Origin: Candidatus Rhodoferax mariagerensis
Lineage (GTDB): Bacteria; Pseudomonadota; Gammaproteobacteria; Burkholderiales; Burkholderiaceae_C
Assembly: GCA_016719055.1 (NCBI GenBank)
Contig: JADKAW010000048.1
Location: 28,717 to 92,716 of the forward strand
DNA: 64,000 nucleotides
Direction: 5' to 3'
Shown here in pieces: positions 1-7,515 of this stretch (the stretch's first letter is position 1; every line of letters begins with the position of its first letter). The notes under the pieces were generated by a model, which saw only the letters and a program-made list of their open reading frames with translations, did no database searches and was not told where the DNA came from. The position numbers were made by a program, and so were the translations under genes.

Positions 1-773
1 AGTTGTATTTGCAGGGCGCGACCGACCTGGACAATTTTTTGCTACGTATAGCACTGGTTCACGCGGCGGTGCACACCGGCGGCGAGGCCAACACGGTACT
101 TAACGGCGACACCCTGATCGAACTGGCGCGCAAGCATCAGGTAGCCCAAGCCGTGATTGCCCGGCTGGGTAATTTCATGGACGTGTCAGCACTGCGCGCC
201 ATAGCCGATGGCGTGGCGTTGAATCTGGACACAGTGGCAGACGCCGAAATTTCAGCTGCAACGATGCAGGCCTTTTTGCCGGATGCCGAAGTGGCGGGTG
301 AATTTGACACCCGCACCGACAAACCCATATTGCGCATCAGCCGCCGCCTGCACGGTAACATCAAGAGTAGCGTGCTGACCCAAGACTTTGCCCATGGCGC
401 TGATTACGGCGCGCTGGCTGAGGCTGCCAAAACCTTCAAAGGTCTGCTGGGCGCAGGTGCCAAGGTCACGCGTGGTGAAGGCGAGCGCCAAAAAGAGCAA
501 AAGGTCGGCGATTTCCGTGAGGCCATGACCTGGCTTATCACCCAGGCCGAAGGCGCCACCAGCCGCCAGCGTTACAAAGGGCTGGGTGAAATGAACCCAG
601 AGCAGCTATGGGAAACCACCATGGACCCCACCGTGCGCACGCTGCTTCGGGTACAGATCGACGACGCCATTGAGGCTGACCGTGTGTTCACCATGTTGAT
701 GGGCGACGAGGTCGAACCCCGGCGCGAGTTCATCGAAACCAATGCGCTACGGGCGGGGAATATCGATATCTGA
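1..773 (+). CDS. gyrB: DNA gyrase subunit B, C-terminal part (5' end outside window)
   Basis: This is the C-terminal part of the ATPase subunit of DNA gyrase, which introduces negative supercoils with GyrA in the cytoplasm. The frame is open from the window edge, so the gene starts upstream; the TTG at position 3 is internal. The fragment ends with the GyrB C-terminal block: RYKGLGEMNPEQLW, then TTMDP, then VEPRREFIETNAL, followed by a TGA stop. About 256 residues are present, against roughly 800-870 for a full beta-proteobacterial GyrB. The family is certain. ParE is less likely because the RYKGLGEMNPEQLW tail with the EPRREFIE ending is typical of GyrB. A copy of the 40-nt repeat begins 27 bp after the stop. 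Confidence 0.95.
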   Translation, partial: LYLQGATDLDNFLLRIALVHAAVHTGGEANTVLNGDTLIELARKHQVAQAVIARLGNFMDVSALRAIADGVALNLDTVADAEISAATMQAFLPDAEVAGEFDTRTDKPILRISRRLHGNIKSSVLTQDFAHGADYGALAEAAKTFKGLLGAGAKVTRGEGERQKEQKVGDFREAMTWLITQAEGATSRQRYKGLGEMNPEQLWETTMDPTVRTLLRVQIDDAIEADRVFTMLMGDEVEPRREFIETNALRAGNIDI

Positions 774-800
774 TTCGCCCTGTCCAATGAAATATAAGCC

Positions 801-840
801 AAAAGTGCCCCCAGCCCTCATAGAATATGCGTAAGCAGCT
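801..840 (-). repeat. 40-nt dispersed repeat, copy 1
   Basis: On the minus strand this block aligns without gaps to the repeat found eight more times in the window (AGCT at its start, GGGCT at positions 25-29). It is one of the more divergent copies. It lies just downstream of gyrB. Confidence 0.6.
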
Positions 841-859
841 ACTACAACCGTAGCAACAT

Positions 860-1183
860 TCATTCTGAAAATTCGTTTGGCTCACCCGTACCAACACGAA
901 GCCGTGCCGGGTAGGTGTCGGCAACCCGGGCTGCCAACCGCAGCACATCGAGTTCAGCCAAGACTGCAACCAGCATAGCCTCGCGGTCGCAGGTTGAACT
1001 GCCACCAGGCGACAGATCGAATAGATGCTCGTGGTACGCGCTGCGCGTGTCCATGGTGGCCACAGCGTAGTCCAGCCAGGTTTCATAGCCAACGGTGTGA
1101 GTGGCTGTCGGAAAGTGCGTAAATATGGCGGAAGGTATTTTCCGGGCGCAGATTTTGTTTGTTTGGTCACGTAGCCGGGTCAA
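860..1183 (-). CDS. Hypothetical protein, possibly truncated
   Basis: I do not recognise this 107-residue reading frame. Its middle (about residues 30-95) looks protein-like, with GYETWLDYAVATMDTR and then a helical stretch containing LVAVLAELDVLRLAARVAD. It has no signal peptide or membrane segment. The only start in frame is TTG at 1183, with no clear ribosome binding site, and the DNA just upstream is a series of hairpins, so the 5' end may have been lost. A longer overlapping frame in another phase (to 730) has a less natural composition and was not chosen. It stands alone between gyrB and the toxin-antitoxin pair, and may be a gene remnant. Confidence 0.35.
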   Translation of the reverse strand: MTRLRDQTNKICARKIPSAIFTHFPTATHTVGYETWLDYAVATMDTRSAYHEHLFDLSPGGSSTCDREAMLVAVLAELDVLRLAARVADTYPARLRVGTGEPNEFSE

Positions 1184-1184
1184 G

Positions 1185-1311
1185 GGCAGGCTGCTTTAGC
1201 AGCCTGGCGTAGCGAACCCTTGATGCGGCGTAGTGGCCATTACGCTTTCCACTGGCAGCAAGCGTTGCAGTTTTGCGCTTGCTGCCATGGATAAAGGCGG
1301 TTTCTGCCGCC
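1185..1311. repeat. Cluster of three perfect hairpins
   Basis: There are three consecutive stem-loops. The first is CAGGCTGC with GCAGCCTG around a TTTA loop (about 1190-1210). The second is an 11-bp perfect stem, GGCAGCAAGCG (1254-1264) with CGCTTGCTGCC (1276-1286). The third is GGCGG/CCGCC (1296-1311). None is followed by a clean T-run in either direction, so they look like palindromic repeat units rather than ordinary terminators. No gene is visible in this stretch. Confidence 0.5.
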
Positions 1312-1377
1312 AGATTTACGCACTTTTACGCAGCCGTTAACAAACGGGCGACCGGCAGGTTTGTGGAGTCGGCAGAG

Positions 1378-1665
1378 TCATGACCCAAACTGCCTAGGCC
1401 ACAACCGGGCGACGTGCTGGACACGGATGATCTGCACGGTGCCACCTTTCACGCGGAAGGGCACCACATAGTTTTCATGCACGACCAGCTCACGGGTGCC
1501 GGGCACCCGACCGGGACGACCCAGTGCGGGAAACTCTACCAGCAGTTCTGTTTTCTCTTTGATTTCCCCGACGAATGAACTGGCGCGGGTGGGATTGTCT
1601 TGCGCAATATAGGCGGCAATTTGATCCAGATTTTCAAGCGCCTTGCGCGTCCAGCGACGCTCCAT
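1378..1665 (-). CDS. RelE/ParE-family toxin
   Basis: This 95-residue protein has the ParE/RelE fold signature. It starts with an N-terminal helix pair (RWTRKALENLDQIAAYIAQ), continues with a helix rich in charged residues, and then has the PALGRPGRVPGTRELVV strand block. It ends with the strand VQIIRVQHVARLWP, as seen in ParE-type toxins. ParE toxins inhibit gyrase and RelE toxins cleave ribosome-bound mRNA. The GRPGRVPGTREL pattern is closer to ParE, but the target cannot be read from sequence. The gene follows the ribbon-helix-helix antitoxin gene with a gap of 2 bp, the usual antitoxin-first order, so the pair is expected to be co-transcribed and autoregulated. Confidence 0.88.
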   Translation of the reverse strand: MERRWTRKALENLDQIAAYIAQDNPTRASSFVGEIKEKTELLVEFPALGRPGRVPGTRELVVHENYVVPFRVKGGTVQIIRVQHVARLWPRQFGS

Positions 1666-1667
1666 GC

Positions 1668-1910
1668 TCAGTGCCCGTATTTGGCGTACACGGCGCGCAC
1701 TTCTTCGGCCGTCGCGAACTCACCCCGGTCAGCCTCCTGTAGGCCGGCCTGTATATCCGCGATCTGCCATTGCTCCTGACTGACATAGCTTTTTAAGGCT
1801 TCCACTGTCAGAAAGCTTTTGCTGCGGCCCGTGGCTTGCACCAGTTGCTCCAGCTGACCATGCAGCTCGACAGGAAGACGAACATTCAGAATCTTTTCGG
1901 CAGCGGACAT
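1668..1910 (-). CDS. Ribbon-helix-helix (CopG/ParD-like) antitoxin
   Basis: This antitoxin has 80 residues. The N-terminal ribbon-helix-helix DNA-binding domain reads KILNVRLPVELHGQLEQL and continues through TGRSKSFLTVEALKSYV. The acidic C-terminal tail (about residues 48-80) should wrap the toxin. I chose the ATG at 1910 over the in-frame ATG at 1931. The 1931 ATG lies inside the -10 hexamer of the promoter described next, whereas 1910 has a GAGAG element about 8 nt upstream. As in other such systems, it should neutralise the neighbouring toxin and repress its own promoter. Confidence 0.87.
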   Translation of the reverse strand: MSAAEKILNVRLPVELHGQLEQLVQATGRSKSFLTVEALKSYVSQEQWQIADIQAGLQEADRGEFATAEEVRAVYAKYGH

Positions 1911-1926
1911 GGGATCACTCTCAGGT

Positions 1927-1955
1927 ATCATAGGGTTTCAGTGTACGTCATACAA
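1927..1955 (-). promoter_or_regulatory. Toxin-antitoxin promoter with overlapping palindrome
   Basis: Read on the minus strand, a -35 TTGTAT (1950-1955) and a -10 TATGAT (1927-1932) are separated by exactly 17 bp. The imperfect palindrome TGTACGTCATACA (1942-1954) overlaps the -35 box and spacer, which suits autorepression by the ribbon-helix-helix antitoxin. Seen by eye; not tested. Confidence 0.6.
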
Positions 1956-2060
1956 ACGTTGCAAGCACTCCATTTATCGCAAGACCTCACTTGACAGGTG
2001 ACAAGACCACTGCAGAGTGTGCCGCCGGCATAAACTCAGGTCATCCTTAGTTTGAAATGG

Positions 2061-3161
2061 TCAGCGAATGACCCGAGCGCCCTTGCCCTTCATGGCGGCC
2101 TCAACCTCTTCCACCCGCACCATCGACGTGTCGCCCGGCGTGGTCATGGCCAGGGCTCCATGGGCAGCACCGTATTCGACCGCCGCCTGCGCACCCTTGC
2201 CTTCCAGGAAACCGTAGGCCAGACCCGAGGCAAAACCGTCGCCGCCACCGACCCGGTCGTAGATCTCCAGGTTGTCACGCTTCATCGACTGGAACAACTC
2301 GCCGTTGTAATACAGCAGCGCCGACCAGTCGTTGAGCGTGGCAGTCGTTGCCTTGCGCAGCGTGGTGGCTGCCACCTTGAAGTTGGGGAACGCCGCCACA
2401 GCTGTCTGGATCATCGTTTTGAAGCTTTCGGTCTCGATGTTCGTGAGATGCTCGTCGGCACCTTCCACCTCAAAGCCCAGGCAGGCGGTAAAGTCTTCCT
2501 CGTTGCCAATCATCACGTCGACATACCTGGCAATCTCGCGATTCACCCGTTGCGCGGCATCCTTGCCGCCCTGGCTCTTCCACAGCGATGCGCGGTAATT
2601 CAGGTCATAAGCCACCACCGTGCCATATTTTTTGGCGGCCTGCACCGCTTCAATTACCGCTTCAGCGGTGTTGCTGGCCAGCGCGGCAAAAATGCCGCCG
2701 GTGTGAAACCAGCGCACGCCCTCTTCGCCAAACAGTTTTTCCCAGTTCACTTCACCGGGTTTGATTTGCGAGGCTGCCGAATGCCCGCGGTCCGAGCAGC
2801 CCAGCGCCGGGCGAATGCCGTAGCCTTTTTCAGTGAAATTCAGGCCAACGCGGGTGTTTTTGCCCAGGCCGTCAAAGTCGCGCCAGATCAGGTGGCTCAT
2901 GTCCACACCACCTTGCATGATCAGGTCTTCGACCAGCCAGCCCAGGTCGTTTTTGGGCAGGGCCGTGACCACGGCAGCGCGTTTGCCCCAGCATTTGCGC
3001 ATGGCGCGCGCCACGTTGTATTCACCGCCGCCTTCCCAGACCTGAAAGTTGCGCGCATTGCGCACGCGGCCAAAGCCGGGGTCAAAGCGCAGCATGACTT
3101 CGCCGAACGAGGCGCAGTCCCATTTGGTTTCAGTGGCAGATTTGATGACGAGTTCAGACAT
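2061..3161 (-). CDS. kdgK: 2-dehydro-3-deoxygluconokinase (PfkB family)
   Basis: This sugar kinase phosphorylates 2-keto-3-deoxygluconate (KDG) with ATP to give KDPG, the common intermediate of hexuronate breakdown. The 366 residues carry the PfkB-family glycine-rich segment GGGEYNVA near residue 44, the DLNYR substrate-binding segment (186-190) and the catalytic block DRVGGGDGFASG (302-313) with the base Asp308. The start at 3161 has AGGAG about 9 nt upstream. It is the last gene of the minus-strand arm, 26 bp after the KDPG aldolase gene, which uses its product. The specificity is inferred from this context. It is somewhat longer than typical KdgK (about 310-340), through extra residues in the lid region. 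Confidence 0.9.
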   Translation of the reverse strand: MSELVIKSATETKWDCASFGEVMLRFDPGFGRVRNARNFQVWEGGGEYNVARAMRKCWGKRAAVVTALPKNDLGWLVEDLIMQGGVDMSHLIWRDFDGLGKNTRVGLNFTEKGYGIRPALGCSDRGHSAASQIKPGEVNWEKLFGEEGVRWFHTGGIFAALASNTAEAVIEAVQAAKKYGTVVAYDLNYRASLWKSQGGKDAAQRVNREIARYVDVMIGNEEDFTACLGFEVEGADEHLTNIETESFKTMIQTAVAAFPNFKVAATTLRKATTATLNDWSALLYYNGELFQSMKRDNLEIYDRVGGGDGFASGLAYGFLEGKGAQAAVEYGAAHGALAMTTPGDTSMVRVEEVEAAMKGKGARVIR

Positions 3162-3187
3162 TTGAGTTACTCCTGTTCAGGCGCGGC

Positions 3188-3874
3188 CTATTTGGCCGCC
3201 AGTTCAGCCTTGATGGTTTTGGACAACGCAAGGGTCTTGCGCACGCTGTCTTCAATGCCAGCAAAGTCTTTGGCATCGAGCAGCTTCTTGGTGATCATGT
3301 TGGAGCCAATGCCGCACGCCACGATGCCAGCGCCAAACCACTTGCGCAAGCTTTCCTCGGTGGGCTCGACACCGCCGGTGGGCATGATGCGTGTCCAGGG
3401 CATCGGGCCCATCACGCTCTTGACAAAGTCGGGGCCACCGACCGACGACCCGGGGAACACCTTGACAATTTCGACACCCAGTTCTTGTGCATCGCCAATC
3501 TCGGTGGCCGAGCCGCAGCCCGGGCTGTAGGGGATGCCACGGCGGTTGCACACCTTGGCCACTTCGGCGTTAAGCAATGGCCCGACCACAAATTTGGCCC
3601 CGTTGGCGATAAACAGCGCGGCTGTGGGGGCGTCCACAATCGAGCCGACCCCCATGATCACCGAAGGGTCGGCCTTGGCAAAGTGACGCGTGACATCCAG
3701 AAACGCCTGGGCAGCAAAGTCACCCCGGTTGGTGAACTCGACACATTTGGCACCCGCATTGGCGCAGGCCTGGATGACGTTTTTGCACAGTTCCACATCC
3801 GGGTGATAAAAAACCGGAATGATGCTTTGGTCCATCATTGCGGCCAAAACGGCCATTCGATCTTTAGTTGCCAT
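3188..3874 (-). CDS. eda: KDPG aldolase (2-keto-3-deoxy-6-phosphogluconate aldolase)
   Basis: This class I aldolase splits KDPG into pyruvate and glyceraldehyde-3-phosphate. The 228 residues show the general base Glu46 in CVEFTNRG and the Schiff-base Lys138 in EIVKVFPGS, matching Glu45 and Lys133 of E. coli Eda. The phosphate-binding loop MPTGGVEP follows. Length is slightly above the usual 210. It lies between the UxaA dehydratase gene and kdgK, so the arm runs dehydratase, aldolase, kinase. The 79-bp gap upstream is largely one copy of the 40-nt repeat. A paralogous role on 4-hydroxy-2-oxoglutarate cannot be excluded. Confidence 0.9.
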   Translation of the reverse strand: MATKDRMAVLAAMMDQSIIPVFYHPDVELCKNVIQACANAGAKCVEFTNRGDFAAQAFLDVTRHFAKADPSVIMGVGSIVDAPTAALFIANGAKFVVGPLLNAEVAKVCNRRGIPYSPGCGSATEIGDAQELGVEIVKVFPGSSVGGPDFVKSVMGPMPWTRIMPTGGVEPTEESLRKWFGAGIVACGIGSNMITKKLLDAKDFAGIEDSVRKTLALSKTIKAELAAK

Positions 3875-3900
3875 CTTTAGGCTCCTGAAAAAATTTGATT

Positions 3901-3940
3901 AAAAATGCTGGCAGCCCTTTACAGGTGAGCGCTATACGCT
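3901..3940 (-). repeat. 40-nt dispersed repeat, copy 2
   Basis: This copy lies in the eda-uxaA gap. On the minus strand it begins AGCGTATAGCGCT, has AAAGGGCT at positions 21-28 and ends in a T-run. It aligns to the other copies without gaps. Confidence 0.7.
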
Positions 3941-3953
3941 ACTGAATTTGACG

Positions 3954-5468
3954 CTACATGACGGCACCGACCTGCCACGGCAGGAACTCGTCGTGCCCAT
4001 AACCCAGCGCCTCACTGCGCACCTTCTCGCCCGACGCGTGGCGGATGATGGCCTCGAAAATGCGCTGGCTGATCTCGGGCATGGGGGTGCCGGTGATCAG
4101 GTCACCACAGTTCACATCCATGTCGTCGCGCATGCGCTCAAACAGCGCGTTGTTGGTAGCCAGCTTGATGGTGGGCACGCCAGCGCAGCCAAACGCCGAG
4201 CCGCGTCCGGTGGTAAAGCAGATGATTTGCGCGCCGCCTGCCGCCTGGCCCGTGGCTGACACCGGGTCATAGCCCGGTGTATCCATATAGACAAAACCCT
4301 TGGCATCGACTGCTTGCGCATATTCATACACGCCATTGAGCGTGCTGGTGCCACCTTTGGCCACGGCACCCAATGATTTTTCGAGAATGGTGGTCAAACC
4401 ACCCGCTTTGTTGCCGACCGAGGGGTTGTTGTTCATCTCGCCGCCGTTGCGACTGGTGTAGCCTTTCCACCAGTCGATGCGTTTGATCAGTTTCTGGGCG
4501 ATCTCCGGGCTGGCCGCGCGGCGCGTCAGCAAGTGCTCGGCACCATAAATTTCAGGCGTTTCAGACAGGATCGTGGTGCCGCCATGCGCCACCAGCAAGT
4601 CAGACGCGCCACCCAGCGCCGGGTTGGCGGTGATACCTGAATAGCCGTCAGAGCCGCCACAGTTCAGGCCAACAATCAAATGACTGACCGTGGCCTCTTG
4701 GCGCTGGAAGCTGTTGGCCTGCTCCAGCATGGCGCTCACCAAGGCAATGCCTTTCTTGATGGCGGCTGTGGTGCCACCTTCGGCCTGCATCACCAGGCTT
4801 TGCAGCATGCCAGGCTCATGTGCGCCGACACGCTCAACCAGCGCGGTTACCTGGTTTTGTTCACAGCCCAGGCCAACAAAAAGCACACCGGCAAAGTTGG
4901 GGTGCACGGCATAACCCACCAGGGTCCGGCGCAAAATGTCCATGCCCTCACCCACCGCACCCATGCCGCAGCCCAGGGGGTGCGGCAGCGCCAGCACGCC
5001 GTCAACATGGGGGTAACCCGCCAGCCGCTCAGGCGTGAAATGCCGGGCAATGGCCCGCACCACGGTGGCCGAGCAGTTGACCGACGCAATGATGGCAATG
5101 TAATTGCGCGTGCCGACCTTGCCATTGCTGCGCTGGTAACCCATGAAAGTGGCGGGCTGTGCCACCTTGGGCAGCGCGTGGATACCTTGCCCGATGGCGT
5201 AGTCGCGCTCAAACTCGCCCATGCCCAGGTTATGAGCGTGCACGTGTTGCCCGGCCGCGATGTCGGCTGTGGCAAAGCCGATGATCTGGTTGTAGCGCCG
5301 CACCGGCTGACCCGCCTGGAGCTTGCGTGCAGCCAGTTTGTGGCCGGGCGGCACCAGATCAGCCACCACCAGGTGCTCGGACTCAACTGCCATGCCGGGC
5401 AACAGCTGCCGGGTGGCGATCAGCACATCGTCATTGGCGTGCAGGCGAATTAGCGGGGATTGCGTCAT
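3954..5468 (-). CDS. uxaA: UxaA-family sugar-acid dehydratase (altronate dehydratase-like)
   Basis: This cytoplasmic Fe-dependent dehydratase belongs to the altronate/galactarate dehydratase family. Altronate dehydratase makes KDG from D-altronate. The 504 residues contain an N-terminal SAF domain (about 1-95) and the catalytic domains with NGKVGTRNYIA, LPHPLGCGM, GLGCEQNQ, LNCGGSDGYSGITANP and the C-terminal CFTTGRGSAFGC. The first two are typical of UxaA. The gene fits the galacturonate branch and feeds KDG to the downstream kinase and aldolase. Galactarate dehydratase is the alternative, but the locus has no galactarate genes. The gaps on either side carry copies of the 40-nt repeat. Confidence 0.87.
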   Translation of the reverse strand: MTQSPLIRLHANDDVLIATRQLLPGMAVESEHLVVADLVPPGHKLAARKLQAGQPVRRYNQIIGFATADIAAGQHVHAHNLGMGEFERDYAIGQGIHALPKVAQPATFMGYQRSNGKVGTRNYIAIIASVNCSATVVRAIARHFTPERLAGYPHVDGVLALPHPLGCGMGAVGEGMDILRRTLVGYAVHPNFAGVLFVGLGCEQNQVTALVERVGAHEPGMLQSLVMQAEGGTTAAIKKGIALVSAMLEQANSFQRQEATVSHLIVGLNCGGSDGYSGITANPALGGASDLLVAHGGTTILSETPEIYGAEHLLTRRAASPEIAQKLIKRIDWWKGYTSRNGGEMNNNPSVGNKAGGLTTILEKSLGAVAKGGTSTLNGVYEYAQAVDAKGFVYMDTPGYDPVSATGQAAGGAQIICFTTGRGSAFGCAGVPTIKLATNNALFERMRDDMDVNCGDLITGTPMPEISQRIFEAIIRHASGEKVRSEALGYGHDEFLPWQVGAVM

Positions 5469-5529
5469 GGTTTTGGCTCAGGTTAAAGCGCTGCACACGG
5501 CTCGTCATTGACAAACTAGATTTTGAAAG

Positions 5530-5569
5530 AAATCGGCGTCAAGCCCTTACACAAATTGCGCTATGAGCT
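5530..5569 (-). repeat. 40-nt dispersed repeat, copy 3
   Basis: This copy lies in the gap between uxaA and dctM. On the minus strand it begins AGCTCATAGCGC and has TAAGGGCT at positions 21-28. It aligns without gaps to the other copies. Confidence 0.7.
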
Positions 5570-5588
5570 ACCATTGTTATAGCAATTG

Positions 5589-6947
5589 TCAATAGACCGG
5601 CGCGCCTTTGATCAGGCTCGGTATCCAGGTGGAAAACGCCGGGAAATATGTCACGACCAGCATCACAATGAACAGTGCGCTGTAAAACGGCAAAATGCTC
5701 TTCATCACCTGCTCAACCGAAACGTCACCAATGGCACATCCCACAAACTGCGTGGTACCCACCGGCGGCGTGTTCAGGCCGAGCGCGCAGTTAAGAAGCA
5801 TCACGATGCCAAACTGCACCGGTCCCATACCCATTTGAATGGCCAGCGGCAAAAACAGCGGGGTGCAGATCAGGATGGTGGACGCCATGTCCATGAAAGT
5901 GCCGAGCAGGAACAAAATCAAGTTGATCAAAAAGAACATCACCAGCGGGTCAGTGGTGGCGCTCAGCAGCAGCTTGGCGGTCTGGTCGGGAATTTCCAGG
6001 ATCGTCATGATGTACTGGAACATGGTCGACACACCAATCAGCAGCAGCACCACGCCGGTGGTTTTGGCGGCTTTGGCAGCGGCTTTCATCAGCTTGTCCC
6101 AGGTCATGGTGCGGTAGCCCACAAATGTCAAAAGCAGCGAATACACCACGGCAATGCCAGCCGCCTCGGTGGCGGTGGTCACGCCCATCAAAATGCAGCC
6201 CAGAATAATGACCACCACAAACATGCCGGGCAAGGCCGCCACACCCGAGTTGATTACCGCATTCCAGCCGGCAAACTTGTCCAGGCGGCTGCTGCCATCG
6301 GGACGGATCGGGTAGCCGTTTTTCTTGGCCACCCAGTAGGCGGCAAATAACATACAAACCATCAGCACCAACACCGGCAGCAAGCCGGCAAACATCAGCT
6401 CGCCAATCGACACGCCCTTGACCATGATGTCTTTGCCCGCCAGCAGGCCGCTGCTGCTTGATGCCGCAAAGGCGTAGATGATCAGGTTGTGCGAAGTGGG
6501 CATCAGCGCGCCACACAGCGAGGCGTGGGTGGTCACATTCACCGCATAGTCCGCGCTGTAACCTTCTTTTTTCATCATCGGAATCATCACGCCACCCATG
6601 GCCGACACGTCCGCCACGGGCGAGCCCGAGACACCGCCAAACAGCGTGCAGGCCACCACATTGGCCATGCCCAGGCCGCCGCGGCGGTGGCCGACCATGT
6701 TGCGGGCAAAGTTGACAATCTTGTCGGCAATGCCGCCGTGCAGCATGAGCTCGCCCGAGAAGATAAAGAACGGAATTGCCAGGAACGAAAACACGTTCAT
6801 GCCCGAGATCATGTTCTGAAACGCCAGCTCCAGCGGAAAGCCCTCCACCCAGTAGGTGGCGATGCAGCTCAAAGCAATCGAGAACGCCACCGGCACGCCC
6901 AGCAGCAAAAATATTAGAAAACTGATGCAAAGGACGGTCAGTGCCAT
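5589..6947 (-). CDS. dctM: TRAP transporter large permease (DctM subunit)
   Basis: This 452-residue inner-membrane protein has about twelve hydrophobic helices and belongs to the DctM family, the ion-coupled translocation subunit of TRAP transporters. Family blocks include the N-terminal FLLLGVPVAFSIALS, FSFLAIPFFIFSGELM, VSGSPVADVSAMGGVM and the C-terminal LNCALGLNTPPVGTTQF. Its start overlaps the end of dctQ by 10 bp, indicating translational coupling. Together with DctP and DctQ it probably imports glucuronate or galacturonate, because the surrounding genes all handle hexuronates. The substrate itself cannot be read from this subunit. Confidence 0.94.
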   Translation of the reverse strand: MALTVLCISFLIFLLLGVPVAFSIALSCIATYWVEGFPLELAFQNMISGMNVFSFLAIPFFIFSGELMLHGGIADKIVNFARNMVGHRRGGLGMANVVACTLFGGVSGSPVADVSAMGGVMIPMMKKEGYSADYAVNVTTHASLCGALMPTSHNLIIYAFAASSSSGLLAGKDIMVKGVSIGELMFAGLLPVLVLMVCMLFAAYWVAKKNGYPIRPDGSSRLDKFAGWNAVINSGVAALPGMFVVVIILGCILMGVTTATEAAGIAVVYSLLLTFVGYRTMTWDKLMKAAAKAAKTTGVVLLLIGVSTMFQYIMTILEIPDQTAKLLLSATTDPLVMFFLINLILFLLGTFMDMASTILICTPLFLPLAIQMGMGPVQFGIVMLLNCALGLNTPPVGTTQFVGCAIGDVSVEQVMKSILPFYSALFIVMLVVTYFPAFSTWIPSLIKGAPVY

Positions 6948-7432
6948 GATGGTGTCACTTTCTGGTTAGCCGACATAGCAATCAGATGCTCAATCGAAAA
7001 CAGGATGATCATCGCCCCCGCCACCACGCACGGCAGGTAGCGCCAGGCCTCAGAAATGTCCAGGGTGGGAATCAGGTTGGGCCAGACCGACATGGCCATG
7101 GTCCAGCAGCCCCAGCACAGGAAAGCGCCAAACACAATGGTGATCACGCCGACCACGTTACCGACCCAAAACTGCATTCGGGGCGGCAACAAGCTGGTGA
7201 GTGACTCCATACCGATGTGCCCTTCGTCGCGCACACCCGCCGCGGCACCAAACATGGCCACGTTGATCACCAGAATCAGCGCCACCTGTTCCGACCAGGC
7301 CGGCGCGTCGTTGAGCACATAGCGCCAGATAACCGAGCCAAACACCACGCCGACAATACCCATCAGGCAAGCCACGGCCAGGTAAAGCGCCCATCGGGAC
7401 AGCCGGGAATTCAGCCAAGTCAACCATTGCAT
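6938..7432 (-). CDS. dctQ: TRAP transporter small permease (DctQ subunit)
   Basis: This is a 164-residue protein with four predicted membrane helices (around residues 15-35, 48-66, 90-110 and 130-150), typical in length for DctQ, the small membrane subunit that partners DctM. The motif VFGSVIWRYVLNDAPAWSEQ matches the DctQ family. GGAG lies about 8 nt before the ATG. That ribosome binding site follows directly on the T-run of a strong hairpin, so its expression relative to the upstream dctP is probably reduced. It overlaps dctM by 10 bp. Confidence 0.93.
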   Translation of the reverse strand: MQWLTWLNSRLSRWALYLAVACLMGIVGVVFGSVIWRYVLNDAPAWSEQVALILVINVAMFGAAAGVRDEGHIGMESLTSLLPPRMQFWVGNVVGVITIVFGAFLCWGCWTMAMSVWPNLIPTLDISEAWRYLPCVVAGAMIILFSIEHLIAMSANQKVTPSWH

Positions 7433-7445
7433 TGCTTTGCTCCAA

Positions 7446-7483
7446 AAATAAAATAGCCCGAAAGCACCTCAGCGCTTTCGGGC
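7446..7483 (-). terminator. Intrinsic terminator/attenuator between dctP and dctQ
   Basis: On the minus strand a 10-bp perfect stem, GCCCGAAAGC with GCTTTCGGGC (7474-7483 and 7456-7465), encloses an 8-nt loop and is followed by TATTTTATTTTT. Placed after dctP and just before dctQ, it should let the binding protein be made in excess over the membrane subunits, as known for other binding-protein-dependent systems. Confidence 0.85.
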
Positions 7484-7515
7484 AATGTCGTTTAACCGTG
7501 ACGCCAAACCCCGCG

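Noticed and set aside
730..1170. 146-codon minus-strand ORF overlapping the end of gyrB
   Set aside because: Overlaps the gyrB stop and has an unnatural Trp/Cys-rich composition; the frame at 860-1183 is the better candidate.
2052..3530. 492-codon plus-strand ORF opposite kdgK and the start of the aldolase gene
   Set aside because: It is antisense to two well-identified genes, has shadow composition (His/Gln/Arg-rich) and no family likeness.
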